Shown: positions 26,207 to 33,647 of the stretch, piece by piece | How the letters are laid out: the number at the start of each line of letters is the position of its first letter | Numbering within the stretch: position 1 is the stretch's first letter | Assembly: GCA_963704505.1 (NCBI GenBank) | Contig: OY969912.1 | Coordinates: 2,356,001 to 2,420,000, forward strand | Length of the DNA: 64,000 bases | Source: VRUE01 sp963704505 | GTDB taxonomy: Bacteria; Actinomycetota; Thermoleophilia; Solirubrobacterales; 70-9 | Reading direction: 5' to 3' | Program-made: the position numbers and the translations under genes | The notes under the pieces: generated by a model | The model's input: only the letters and a program-made list of their open reading frames with translations | What the model was told of the DNA's origin: nothing | Databases searched by the model: none

Positions 26207-26335
26207 CGTTGACCTCTCCTCTACAGGGACTCTTTCCCCTTGATCGGACGGCAAACAGGCAATCCTTAGCTCAGGCGTGGATCTCCTCCGAATCCCCTAC
26301 CCGGGTCAGGGCAGGCAGGGAGGCGCCGGGGCTGC

Positions 26336-26680
26336 CTAGCTGGCGGGGGTGGTCGCCGCGCGGCCGCGCTGAGACGCGGCATCGAGGTCGGCGAGGTAGG
26401 TGATCACCGCGTGGGCGATGACGTCCTCGACGGTCACCTGGCGCTTGCGAGCCTCTGAGATCAGGATCTCTTCGATCTCCGGCTCGACCGTGAGCTCGAG
26501 TGCCTCGTCGCGCTCGCCCATGAACTGCTCGCGTGAGAAGCCGGGGGGCGGGACGGGAGCCCACGGCGAGCGGAGGCGGCGCGTGTAGTGCTCCACCGCG
26601 GCTCTTGCTCCCACGGACGACTCGACCCCCAATTGGGCTTCGAGCTCGATCCTCGCGAATTTCCCCAAGATGACTTTCAT
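26336..26680 (-). CDS. hypothetical protein with RHH-like C-terminus
   Basis: This 114-residue protein has no recognised full-length family. The first half is mixed (MKVILGKFARIELEAQLGVE), the middle is Pro-rich, and the C-terminus (ELTVEPEIEEILISEARKRQ, then TVEDVIAHAVITYLADLD) looks like a strand-helix-helix unit as in small ribbon-helix-helix proteins. ATG at 26680 is chosen over a start at 26722 for its conserved-looking opening. It is divergent from the ECF sigma gene across a 253-nt AT-richer gap and lies upstream of the glycan genes. A regulatory role is a guess. Confidence 0.5.
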   Translation of the reverse strand: MKVILGKFARIELEAQLGVESSVGARAAVEHYTRRLRSPWAPVPPPGFSREQFMGERDEALELTVEPEIEEILISEARKRQVTVEDVIAHAVITYLADLDAASQRGRAATTPAS

Positions 26681-26933
26681 CGCAGTTCCATGCGCACGAA
26701 GAACCCCTTTTCTGCCCCTCAAGTTCTTTCAATTACTCAAAACTCATCCGTACTTGATCCCTAAGAACTAAATTTGGACGAATGTCCGGGCTTGACTACG
26801 GACGTGTATTGCCTCACTCTTCATGCCACGCACCCTCTTCGACCAGCGAGGCAGATGTCCAGACTCGCGTCCCCAGGCCTCCGGACTTTCCCGGCACTTT
26901 GGGCGAATTTTTCTGATCAACGGGGCGTGCGAA
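26681..26933. promoter_or_regulatory. AT-richer divergent intergenic region
   Basis: This 253-nt gap between two divergent genes is clearly poorer in G+C than its surroundings, with runs such as CTAAGAACTAAATTTGG. It must hold the promoters for the sigma-factor gene and the RHH-like gene. A short hairpin (GTCCG, 10-nt loop, CGGAC) lies near 26782-26801. No convincing -35/-10 pair with normal spacing could be picked by eye. Confidence 0.4.
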
Positions 26934-27551
26934 ATGAAAATGAGACAGGGGAAGGACCACATCACAGTGCCTGACGCATCAACGAAGTCGCAGGAGGACG
27001 CTCAGTCCGACACCAAACTGATCCGCAAGGCGGTGCGGGCGGCCAAGGCGGGAGACCAGCAGGCCCTCCACTTCCTCTACGTGCGCTTCTCGCCCGACCT
27101 GCTGCGCTACGTCAACAGCTTCGTCAAGGACTCCCACGAGTCCGAGGACATCGTCCAAAACGTCTTCGCCAAGCTGCTCGGCGCGGGAATCTCCAAATAC
27201 CGCGAGACCGAGGTCCCCTTCACCGCCTGGATCCTGCGGGTCGCCAGGAACGCCGCCCTCGATCACCTTCGGGCCCGCCGCGCGATCCCCACCGAGGAAG
27301 TGCGGATCGCCGACCACGGCGGCGCCGCGCTCGGCACCGAGCGTGGCCGTGACCTGCGCCACGCCCTGGAGCTCTTGCCAGAGGACCAGCGAGAGGTCTT
27401 GGTCTTGCGCCACATCGTCGGCCTCTCCCCGGTTGAGATCGCCTCGACCCTGGGCCGCACCGAGAGCTCGGTGCACGGCCTCCACCACCGCGGCCGTCGC
27501 ACCCTGCAGAGCTCGCTGACCGAGCTCGGCGCGGCGCCCGTGGTGGCGTAG
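26934..27551 (+). CDS. ECF-type RNA polymerase sigma factor
   Basis: The 205-residue protein has sigma region 2 (LRYVNSFVKDSHESEDIVQN with VFAKLL) and region 4 (LPEDQREVLVLRHIVGLSPV, then a helix-turn-helix ending SSVHGLHHRGRRTL). There is no region 3, as expected for ECF factors. ATG at 26934 is taken; GTG at 26967, with a GGGGAAGGA ribosome site, would give a protein 11 residues shorter and is equally possible. No anti-sigma gene is adjacent, so how it is controlled is not clear. It may drive the divergent or nearby glycan genes, but this is inference. Confidence 0.87.
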   Translation: MKMRQGKDHITVPDASTKSQEDAQSDTKLIRKAVRAAKAGDQQALHFLYVRFSPDLLRYVNSFVKDSHESEDIVQNVFAKLLGAGISKYRETEVPFTAWILRVARNAALDHLRARRAIPTEEVRIADHGGAALGTERGRDLRHALELLPEDQREVLVLRHIVGLSPVEIASTLGRTESSVHGLHHRGRRTLQSSLTELGAAPVVA

Positions 27552-27559
27552 AGCGCCGG

Positions 27560-28594
27560 CTAGTCGAGGAGCCCGGCGTCGCGGGCGGCGTCGGCCGTCG
27601 CGGCCAAGGTCGACTGTGCGTCGTGGCGCGGCGTCCAGCCGAGTTCTTCACGGGCCTTGCCGGTGTCCATCAACACCGGGCGTGAGAGCCCCGTCGCCCA
27701 CTCGAGGTCGGCGGAGGCGAAGGAGAGCCTGCGAGCCCCGTCGGTCGCCAGCCTGAACACAGGCCCGGGAACCCTGACCGAGTGCCAGCCGAGCGCCGAG
27801 GCGATGTCGCCGATCCCCACCCTGCCCTCGCCCGCGAGGTTGTAGGGGCCCGGCGACCCGACCCCCGCGACCGCGGCCGCCAGGGCGGTGGCGACGTCGT
27901 CGTGATGGACGAGCTGGACCGGGACGCCGCCGTCCGGGAGGACCGGCGCCGGCAGCGGCAGCCTCGCCAGCACCCGTCGCAGACTGGGAACCGGGTCGCC
28001 GAGGCGAGCCGTCTTCAGCGTCTGGCGCAGCAGCATCGTCGCCCGCGGCCCGGCGACGATGCTCGGCCGGAAGACGTATGCCTCCACCCCGCTCCCGGCC
28101 AACGCCTGGCTCAGCGCCACCTCCAGCTCGGCCTTCTGCGCCGAGTAATAGAAGTCGCGGGTGCCGTGCGCCGGGTCCTCCTCGGTGAGCAGGCCGGGCG
28201 CCTCGGCGTGGAAGCCGTAGGCGGCCACCGACGACGTGTAGACGAGTCGGGACACACCCGCGAGGACCGCGGCGTCGAAGACACCGAGGCTGCCCTCGAG
28301 GTTGATCTGCCGGGTCCGGTCGCGGTCGCCGAAGATCGCGAAGGCGAGGTGGACGACCACGTCCGCCCCATCGAAGAGCTGCTCGAGGTCACCGCGATCG
28401 AGGATGTCCCCGCGCCGGTACTCGACCTTTCCGAGCCCCTCGGCGGCGGGATCGAAGGGACCCCTCGCCATGCCCCGCACCGCGGCGACGGCCGGGTCGC
28501 GCTCGAGCGCGTCGAGCAGCGAGCGGCCGATCTCACCGGTCGGCCCGGTGACCGCGACGGTCAGACCGGCAGCCGGCTTGCCCGCCGCGGCCAT
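27560..28594 (-). CDS. NAD-dependent epimerase/dehydratase family protein
   Basis: The 344-residue extended SDR has the cofactor loop VAVTGPTGEIGRSLLDAL, VVHLAFAIFGD, YTSSVAAYG and the catalytic FYYSAQKAELE (Y-x3-K). Substrate-side residues do not point to one sugar. It could act on a nucleotide sugar or another small molecule. It ends 8 nt from the convergent sigma-factor stop and starts 12 nt after the rel stop, so it probably rides on the rel transcript. Confidence 0.75.
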   Translation of the reverse strand: MAAAGKPAAGLTVAVTGPTGEIGRSLLDALERDPAVAAVRGMARGPFDPAAEGLGKVEYRRGDILDRGDLEQLFDGADVVVHLAFAIFGDRDRTRQINLEGSLGVFDAAVLAGVSRLVYTSSVAAYGFHAEAPGLLTEEDPAHGTRDFYYSAQKAELEVALSQALAGSGVEAYVFRPSIVAGPRATMLLRQTLKTARLGDPVPSLRRVLARLPLPAPVLPDGGVPVQLVHHDDVATALAAAVAGVGSPGPYNLAGEGRVGIGDIASALGWHSVRVPGPVFRLATDGARRLSFASADLEWATGLSRPVLMDTGKAREELGWTPRHDAQSTLAATADAARDAGLLD

Positions 28595-28606
28595 CGCCGT
28601 TCGGCC

Positions 28607-30820
28607 TCAGCCGCCGGCCGGGGTGATCCGGTAGACGTCGAAGACCGACTCGACGTTGCGCAGGCGGGAGATGCAGTGCTTGAGCTGCTCGGTATCGCCG
28701 ACCTCGACCACGAAGCGGTTCTTCACCATCGGGTGGTTGGTCGTGCAGGTGGCGCTGATGATGTTGATCCCGGCCTCCGAGTAGGCGCGCGCAAGGTCCT
28801 CGAGCAGTCGAGTGCGATCGTAGGCGTCGATCTGCATCTCGACCCTGTAGGTCGACTCGTTCTCACCATCCCAGCTGACGTCGACGAAGCGTTCCGGATC
28901 GCGTTTGAGCGCCTTCATGTTCTTGCAGTCGGTGCGGTGGATCGTGATCCCGCGGCCGAGCGAGACGTAGCCGGCGATCTTGTCGCCGGGAACGGGGCGG
29001 CAGCACTTCGCGAGTCGGACCGCGACATTGCCGGCGCCCTTGACCCGGATGCCGTAGGTCGCGGCGTCCTTGGTGCGGCGGGCCTTGTCCTCTTTGCCGC
29101 GCTCGCGGTCGGGGACCAGCGGCTGGCGCTCCTCGACCGCCTCGCCCGCCTTGAGGCGCTGAAGGATCTTGTTGGCGACGGTCTTGGTCGAGATCTTGCC
29201 CTGGCCGAGTGCGATGTAGAACTCGGTCGCCTTCTGGTGGCCCATCTCGCGGATCACGTCGGCGAGCAGGGGCGACCCGGCGACTTTCTGCATCGGCAGG
29301 CCGCGGGTGCGCAGCGCTTCCTCGAGCTTTTCGCGGCCGGTGCGCTCGGCGTCCTCGCGGCGCTCTTCTTTGAAGAAGGCGCGGATCTTGTTGCGGGCGC
29401 GGCTTGTCCTCACCAGTTTCAGCCAGTCGCGCGAGGGGCCGCGCTTCTGCTTCGCGGTCAGCACCTCGACGATGTCTCCCGAGCGCAGCTGGTAGTGGAG
29501 CGGCACGATGCTGCCGTTGACCTTGGCGCCGACGCAGCGGTGGCCGACGTCGGTGTGGACCGCGTAGGCGAAGTCGAGCGGGGTCGAGCCGGCGGAGAGG
29601 CTCTTCACTTCCCCCTTCGGCGTGAAGACGAAGACCTCGTCTTCGAAGAGGTCGACCTTGAGCGACTCGAGGAACTCCTGCGGGTCCTGCTCGCCCTCCG
29701 CCTCGACCAGCTGGCGCAGCCAGGTCATCTTCTCGCGGCGCGGGTCGCGGGCGCCGCCCTCCTTGTAGGCGACGTGCGCGGCGATCCCGTACTCGGCAAG
29801 CTTGTGCATCTCCTCGGTGCGGATCTGGATCTCCAGGGGCTTGCCCTCGGGGCCGATCACCGTCGTGTGCAGTGCCTGGTACATGTTCGCCTTCGGCATC
29901 GCGACGAAGTCCTTGAAGCGGCCCGGCAGCGGCTTCCAGAGCGAATGGATGACGCCGATCGTGCCGTAGCAGTCCTTGACCGAGTCGACGATCACCCGCA
30001 TCGCGGTCAGGTCGAAGATCTCGTTGAACTCCTTGCCCTTCTTCGTCATCTTCGTGTAGATCGAGTAGAAGTGCTTGGCGCGCCCGGAGATCTCGGCCTC
30101 GATGCCGAGCTTCTCCAGCTCCTCGGAGAGGAAGGTGCCGGCCTCGTTGACGTAGACCTCGCGCTCGTTGCGCTGTTGGGCGACGAGCTGTTTGATCTCG
30201 GCGTACTTGCGCGGGTGCAGAGTCGCGAAGGCGAGGTCCTCGAGCTCCCATTTGATCGCGTGGATTCCCAGGCGATGGGCGAGCGGCGCGTAGATCTCCA
30301 GCGTCTCGCGGGACTTGGCGACCTGCTTCTGCTTGGGCAGGGCGCCAAGCGTGCGCATGTTGTGGAGGCGGTCGGCCAGCTTGATCAGGATCACCCTGAC
30401 GTCGGTGGCCATCGCCACCATCATCTTCCGGTAGTTCTCCGCCTGCCTCTCGTCGCGACTCTCGAAGGCGATCCCGGTCAGCTTCGTCACCCCGTCGACG
30501 AGCAGGGCGATCTCCTCGCCGAACTCCTCGCGGATCTGCTCGAGACTGGCGCTGGTGTCCTCGACCGTGTCGTGGAGCAGCGCCGCGCAGAGCGTCGCCG
30601 TGTCGAGCCGCATGCCCGCGCAGATCTGGGCGACCCCGACCGGGTGGGTGATGAACTCATCGCCGGAGTGCCGCATCTGGTCGGCGTGGCGATCACAGGC
30701 GAACTCGAGGGCGTGCTTGACCGCGGCGCGGTCGATCGTCGCCAGCGCCACCGCGGTGTCGGCGGCTCCGTTCGACGGCGCGTCACCGTCATCGGTCGAG
30801 GAGTCGAACTCCTCGATCAC
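28607..30820 (-). CDS. rel: bifunctional (p)ppGpp synthetase/hydrolase
   Basis: The protein (737 residues from GTG at 30820) makes and breaks the stringent-response alarmone. It has the HD hydrolase domain (ACDRHADQMRHSGDEFITHP; CAALLHDTVEDT), the synthetase domain (LADRLHNMRTLGALP; AMPKANMYQALHTTV), a TGS domain (VFVFTPKGEVKSLSAGSTPL) and a C-terminal ACT domain (YRVEMQIDAYDRTRLLEDLA). The hydrolase His/Asp residues are intact, so it should be bifunctional. The start is uncertain: no ATG lies between the recJ stop and the conserved region, and GTG 30820 is the first good choice, 32 nt past recJ. Confidence 0.9.
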   Translation of the reverse strand: MIEEFDSSTDDGDAPSNGAADTAVALATIDRAAVKHALEFACDRHADQMRHSGDEFITHPVGVAQICAGMRLDTATLCAALLHDTVEDTSASLEQIREEFGEEIALLVDGVTKLTGIAFESRDERQAENYRKMMVAMATDVRVILIKLADRLHNMRTLGALPKQKQVAKSRETLEIYAPLAHRLGIHAIKWELEDLAFATLHPRKYAEIKQLVAQQRNEREVYVNEAGTFLSEELEKLGIEAEISGRAKHFYSIYTKMTKKGKEFNEIFDLTAMRVIVDSVKDCYGTIGVIHSLWKPLPGRFKDFVAMPKANMYQALHTTVIGPEGKPLEIQIRTEEMHKLAEYGIAAHVAYKEGGARDPRREKMTWLRQLVEAEGEQDPQEFLESLKVDLFEDEVFVFTPKGEVKSLSAGSTPLDFAYAVHTDVGHRCVGAKVNGSIVPLHYQLRSGDIVEVLTAKQKRGPSRDWLKLVRTSRARNKIRAFFKEERREDAERTGREKLEEALRTRGLPMQKVAGSPLLADVIREMGHQKATEFYIALGQGKISTKTVANKILQRLKAGEAVEERQPLVPDRERGKEDKARRTKDAATYGIRVKGAGNVAVRLAKCCRPVPGDKIAGYVSLGRGITIHRTDCKNMKALKRDPERFVDVSWDGENESTYRVEMQIDAYDRTRLLEDLARAYSEAGINIISATCTTNHPMVKNRFVVEVGDTEQLKHCISRLRNVESVFDVYRITPAGG

Positions 30821-30852
30821 GGCATAGAGGTCGGCGAGAAGCTCGCTCCGCT

Positions 30853-33297
30853 CTAGCTCTTTTTGAGTCCTTCCAGGTATTCGAGACCCTCCTGATATCG
30901 GGCTCCGTAGGCACGAAATGCGCCCGAGCGCTCCAAATCGGTCTTCTCTGAGGATACGACCCCGACCGCGCCGTCGCCCGGGCCGGGTGTTCCGTGCACC
31001 AGGCCGGCCTCGGCGAGCACCCGGAAACAGCGGGCGGCGGCCTCGGGGGAGCGGGGATGCGGGCCGCTGCCGCGAAGCGTCGAGAGCAGCTCCTCGCCAC
31101 CCTGCTCCCCCGCCTCGCGCAGGTCGCGGTACATCGCGGCCAGCTCGTCGCGGCGGGCCGACTGGGCGCCGAGCGCGGCGATCGCGAAACCGCGCTCCCG
31201 CTCGCCCCAGGCGACGTGCAGGTAGCCGCCATCGGCGCTCGGGCGCGCCGCCAGGGCGGCTAGGGCCGGGCCGGCGGGCGGGTCGACGAGGACCACATGG
31301 TCGAAGCGCTCGGCCAGGTCGGGCTCGCGCTCGAGCTCGCCGTAGTCGGCGAGCCGCGCTCCGGTGACCCGCAGGGCCGCGCGCCGGGGCAGGTCGGCGA
31401 CCAGGGCGAGGACCTCGTCGCCGGCCGAGGCCAGCTCCGCGAGCAGCGCCGCCGCCGACCCGGTGGGCCTGCTCGTCTGCCTCTGTGACTCCGCGGATGG
31501 GCCGGACGGAGAATCGATGCCTGCGGGGGCGGCCGGCGAGCCCTCGAGGTCCGCCACCAGCTCCGTCCCGAAGCGCTCCCACCAGCTCTCAACCGCTTCG
31601 CGCTCGGCCACGTCGATGTCCTCGCCGCAGGGATAGATCTCGCGGAGCACGACGCGGGGCTCGACCGAGCCGTTCCAGTGGTTGACCTCGAGACGGACGG
31701 CGGCGTCGACCGCGTCCTCCTCGCCGACGCCGAGTTTCGAGCGCCCGAAGGCGACGCCGAGCGCCCGGTGGGAGCCGCTGTGGAGGCTGAAGCGCGCGTG
31801 CTTCCCTTCGCCCATCGGGCGGACATCTCGAACCCGGGCGGCGGGCACGAGCAGGCGCACGCCGGGGTTGCCCATCCCGAACGGCCCGAGGCGGTCGATC
31901 TCCTCGGCGAGCGGCAGGCCGAGGTCGGCGCCGCCGACCATCGCGTCGATCCGCTCGGTCCGGGTCAGGTCCTCGGGGCCGAGCACCTCGGCCGCGTGAC
32001 GGGCGAAGGCGTCGCGGAACGCGTCGAGGTCCTCGGCGCGCAGCTCCAGGCCTGCCGCCGCACGGTGGCCGCCGAAGCCGACCAGGTGCTCGGAGCAGGC
32101 CTCGAGCGCGGCGAGCAGGTCGAAGCCGGGGATGCTGCGTCCTGAGCCCCTGCCTCCCCCCTCCTCGTCGAGTGAGATCACGACGACCGGCCGATGGTGG
32201 CGCTCGACCATGCGCGAGGCGACGATCCCGATCACCCCTGGATGCCAACCCTTGCCGGCGACGACCAGTCCGAGCCCTTCCCGCAGGCCGTCGGGCAGCT
32301 CGCGGAGGGAGGCCTCGGCGGCGTTGGCGACCTCGCGCTCGGTGGCCCGCCGCTCGCCGTTGGCGCGGCCCAGCTCCTCGGCGATCGCCGCGGCACGGTC
32401 CGGGTCGTCGGTGAGAAAGAGCTCAACCCCGGCATCGGCCCGATACAGGCGGCCGGCCGCGTTGATCCGCGGCGCCAGTTTGAACGCCAGGTCCCCCTCG
32501 TCGAGTCTCGTCAGCTCGCAGTGGGCACCCTCGATCAGCGCCCGCATCCCGATCCGCTGCGCCCTGCGCACCTCTTCGAGGCCGCGCCTCACGAGTGACC
32601 GATTCTCTCCGACCAATGGCACGACGTCCGCCACTGTCGCGAGCGCCACGAGGTCCAAGTCGCGATCGGCGTCGGACGACCCCAGCGCGCTAGCCAACTT
32701 CCAGGCGACGGCCGTCCCGCAGAGGGCGGTGAACGGATAACCGTCGATCTCGGGATGCAAGATCAGGCAATCGGGCAGCTCGCCGCCCGCCTGGTGATGG
32801 TCGGTGACGATCACGTCGATGCCGAGGCTCTTCGCATGGGCGACCTCCTCGACCGCGGTGATCCCGCAATCGACCGTGAGCAGAACCTTCGTCCCCCGCT
32901 CGGCGAGCTTGTCGACGTTGTCCTTGCTGAGCCCGTAGCCGTCGGCGATCCGGTCGGGGATCAGCCAGTCGCAGTCGGCCCCCAGCTCGCGCAGGGTGCC
33001 GACCGCGATCGTCGTCGCGCAGACGCCGTCGACGTCGAAATCGCCATGGACGGTGATCCGCTCGCCGGCCTCGATCGCGGCCCGCAGGCGCCCGACCACG
33101 GCACCCATCGAGCGAAACTCGTTCGGGTCGTGCGACTCGTCGGCGTCGAGGAAGGCTCGAGCCTGCTCCGGGGTTCGGTAGCCGCGCCGGACCAGGGTGA
33201 TCGCGACCGGCTCGCTGAGCTCGAGCACCTCGGCGAGGTCCCTCGCCTCCGCGTAGGAGAAGGGCTCAGCCCGGTATGCCTTGATCGTCTCGGCCAC
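30853..33297 (-). CDS. recJ: single-stranded-DNA-specific exonuclease
   Basis: The 814-residue 5'-3' exonuclease acts in recombination and repair. Its DHH motifs are present: VHGDFDVDGVCATTIAVGTL, VLLTVDCGITA, VIVTDHHQAGGELPD, and in the DHHA1 part GWHPGVIGIVASRMVERHHR and GFGGHRAAAGL. An OB-like domain follows. The last ~230 residues (from ~585) are an extra domain beginning with a low-complexity linker and ending EGLEYLEGLKKS, beyond the E. coli length of ~577. It lies between a small membrane-protein gene and rel, all on one strand. Confidence 0.92.
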   Translation of the reverse strand: MAETIKAYRAEPFSYAEARDLAEVLELSEPVAITLVRRGYRTPEQARAFLDADESHDPNEFRSMGAVVGRLRAAIEAGERITVHGDFDVDGVCATTIAVGTLRELGADCDWLIPDRIADGYGLSKDNVDKLAERGTKVLLTVDCGITAVEEVAHAKSLGIDVIVTDHHQAGGELPDCLILHPEIDGYPFTALCGTAVAWKLASALGSSDADRDLDLVALATVADVVPLVGENRSLVRRGLEEVRRAQRIGMRALIEGAHCELTRLDEGDLAFKLAPRINAAGRLYRADAGVELFLTDDPDRAAAIAEELGRANGERRATEREVANAAEASLRELPDGLREGLGLVVAGKGWHPGVIGIVASRMVERHHRPVVVISLDEEGGGRGSGRSIPGFDLLAALEACSEHLVGFGGHRAAAGLELRAEDLDAFRDAFARHAAEVLGPEDLTRTERIDAMVGGADLGLPLAEEIDRLGPFGMGNPGVRLLVPAARVRDVRPMGEGKHARFSLHSGSHRALGVAFGRSKLGVGEEDAVDAAVRLEVNHWNGSVEPRVVLREIYPCGEDIDVAEREAVESWWERFGTELVADLEGSPAAPAGIDSPSGPSAESQRQTSRPTGSAAALLAELASAGDEVLALVADLPRRAALRVTGARLADYGELEREPDLAERFDHVVLVDPPAGPALAALAARPSADGGYLHVAWGERERGFAIAALGAQSARRDELAAMYRDLREAGEQGGEELLSTLRGSGPHPRSPEAAARCFRVLAEAGLVHGTPGPGDGAVGVVSSEKTDLERSGAFRAYGARYQEGLEYLEGLKKS

Positions 33298-33377
33298 CCA
33301 CCAAGGCTGGCGCCGAGGTCAGACGCCAAAGCCGGGCGCGCCCCGCGCAAAGTGCAGGGGAATCGGAACGGCTTCGG

Positions 33378-33647
33378 TCAGGCGGCCCGTTGGCGCTCGC
33401 CGCGGACGCCGATCGCCCAGACGACGGACAGGCCGATGATCACGCCGGGAATCGCCGTCAGCGCCGTGACCACGTCGGTCTCGCCGAGCCCGCGGTCGGT
33501 GATCACCTCGACCAGCGCGCCGAAGAAGACGGCGCCGAGGACGGAGCCGATGAAGGCGCCGATGATCCCCTGCCAGAAATGGTCGGGGAGGAAGACCGTG
33601 AAGTGCCAGAGGGCGATGCCCATCGTGAACCAGACCAGCAGGGCCAT
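33378..33647 (-). CDS. small membrane protein
   Basis: This 89-residue protein has three hydrophobic segments (LLVWFTMGIALWHFTVFL; IIGAFIGSVLGAVFFGALV; ALTAIPGVIIGLSVVWAIG) and a short basic tail. No domain is recognised beyond that. Its ATG overlaps the secDF stop (TGATG) and is preceded by GGAGGAA, so it is translated with secDF. It might be a small accessory to the membrane complex, but nothing in the sequence proves it. Confidence 0.65.
   Translation of the reverse strand: MALLVWFTMGIALWHFTVFLPDHFWQGIIGAFIGSVLGAVFFGALVEVITDRGLGETDVVTALTAIPGVIIGLSVVWAIGVRGERQRAA

Noticed and set aside
26207..26335. A possible riboswitch upstream of the glycan genes.
   Set aside because: I compared it with remembered c-di-GMP and c-di-AMP riboswitch motifs; key conserved bases are missing.
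27782..30856. A 1,024-codon open frame on the plus strand opposite rel.
   Set aside because: It is the antisense of clear rel and epimerase genes; long open antisense frames are common in G+C-rich DNA. Its sequence is Asp/Arg/Leu-rich with no motif.
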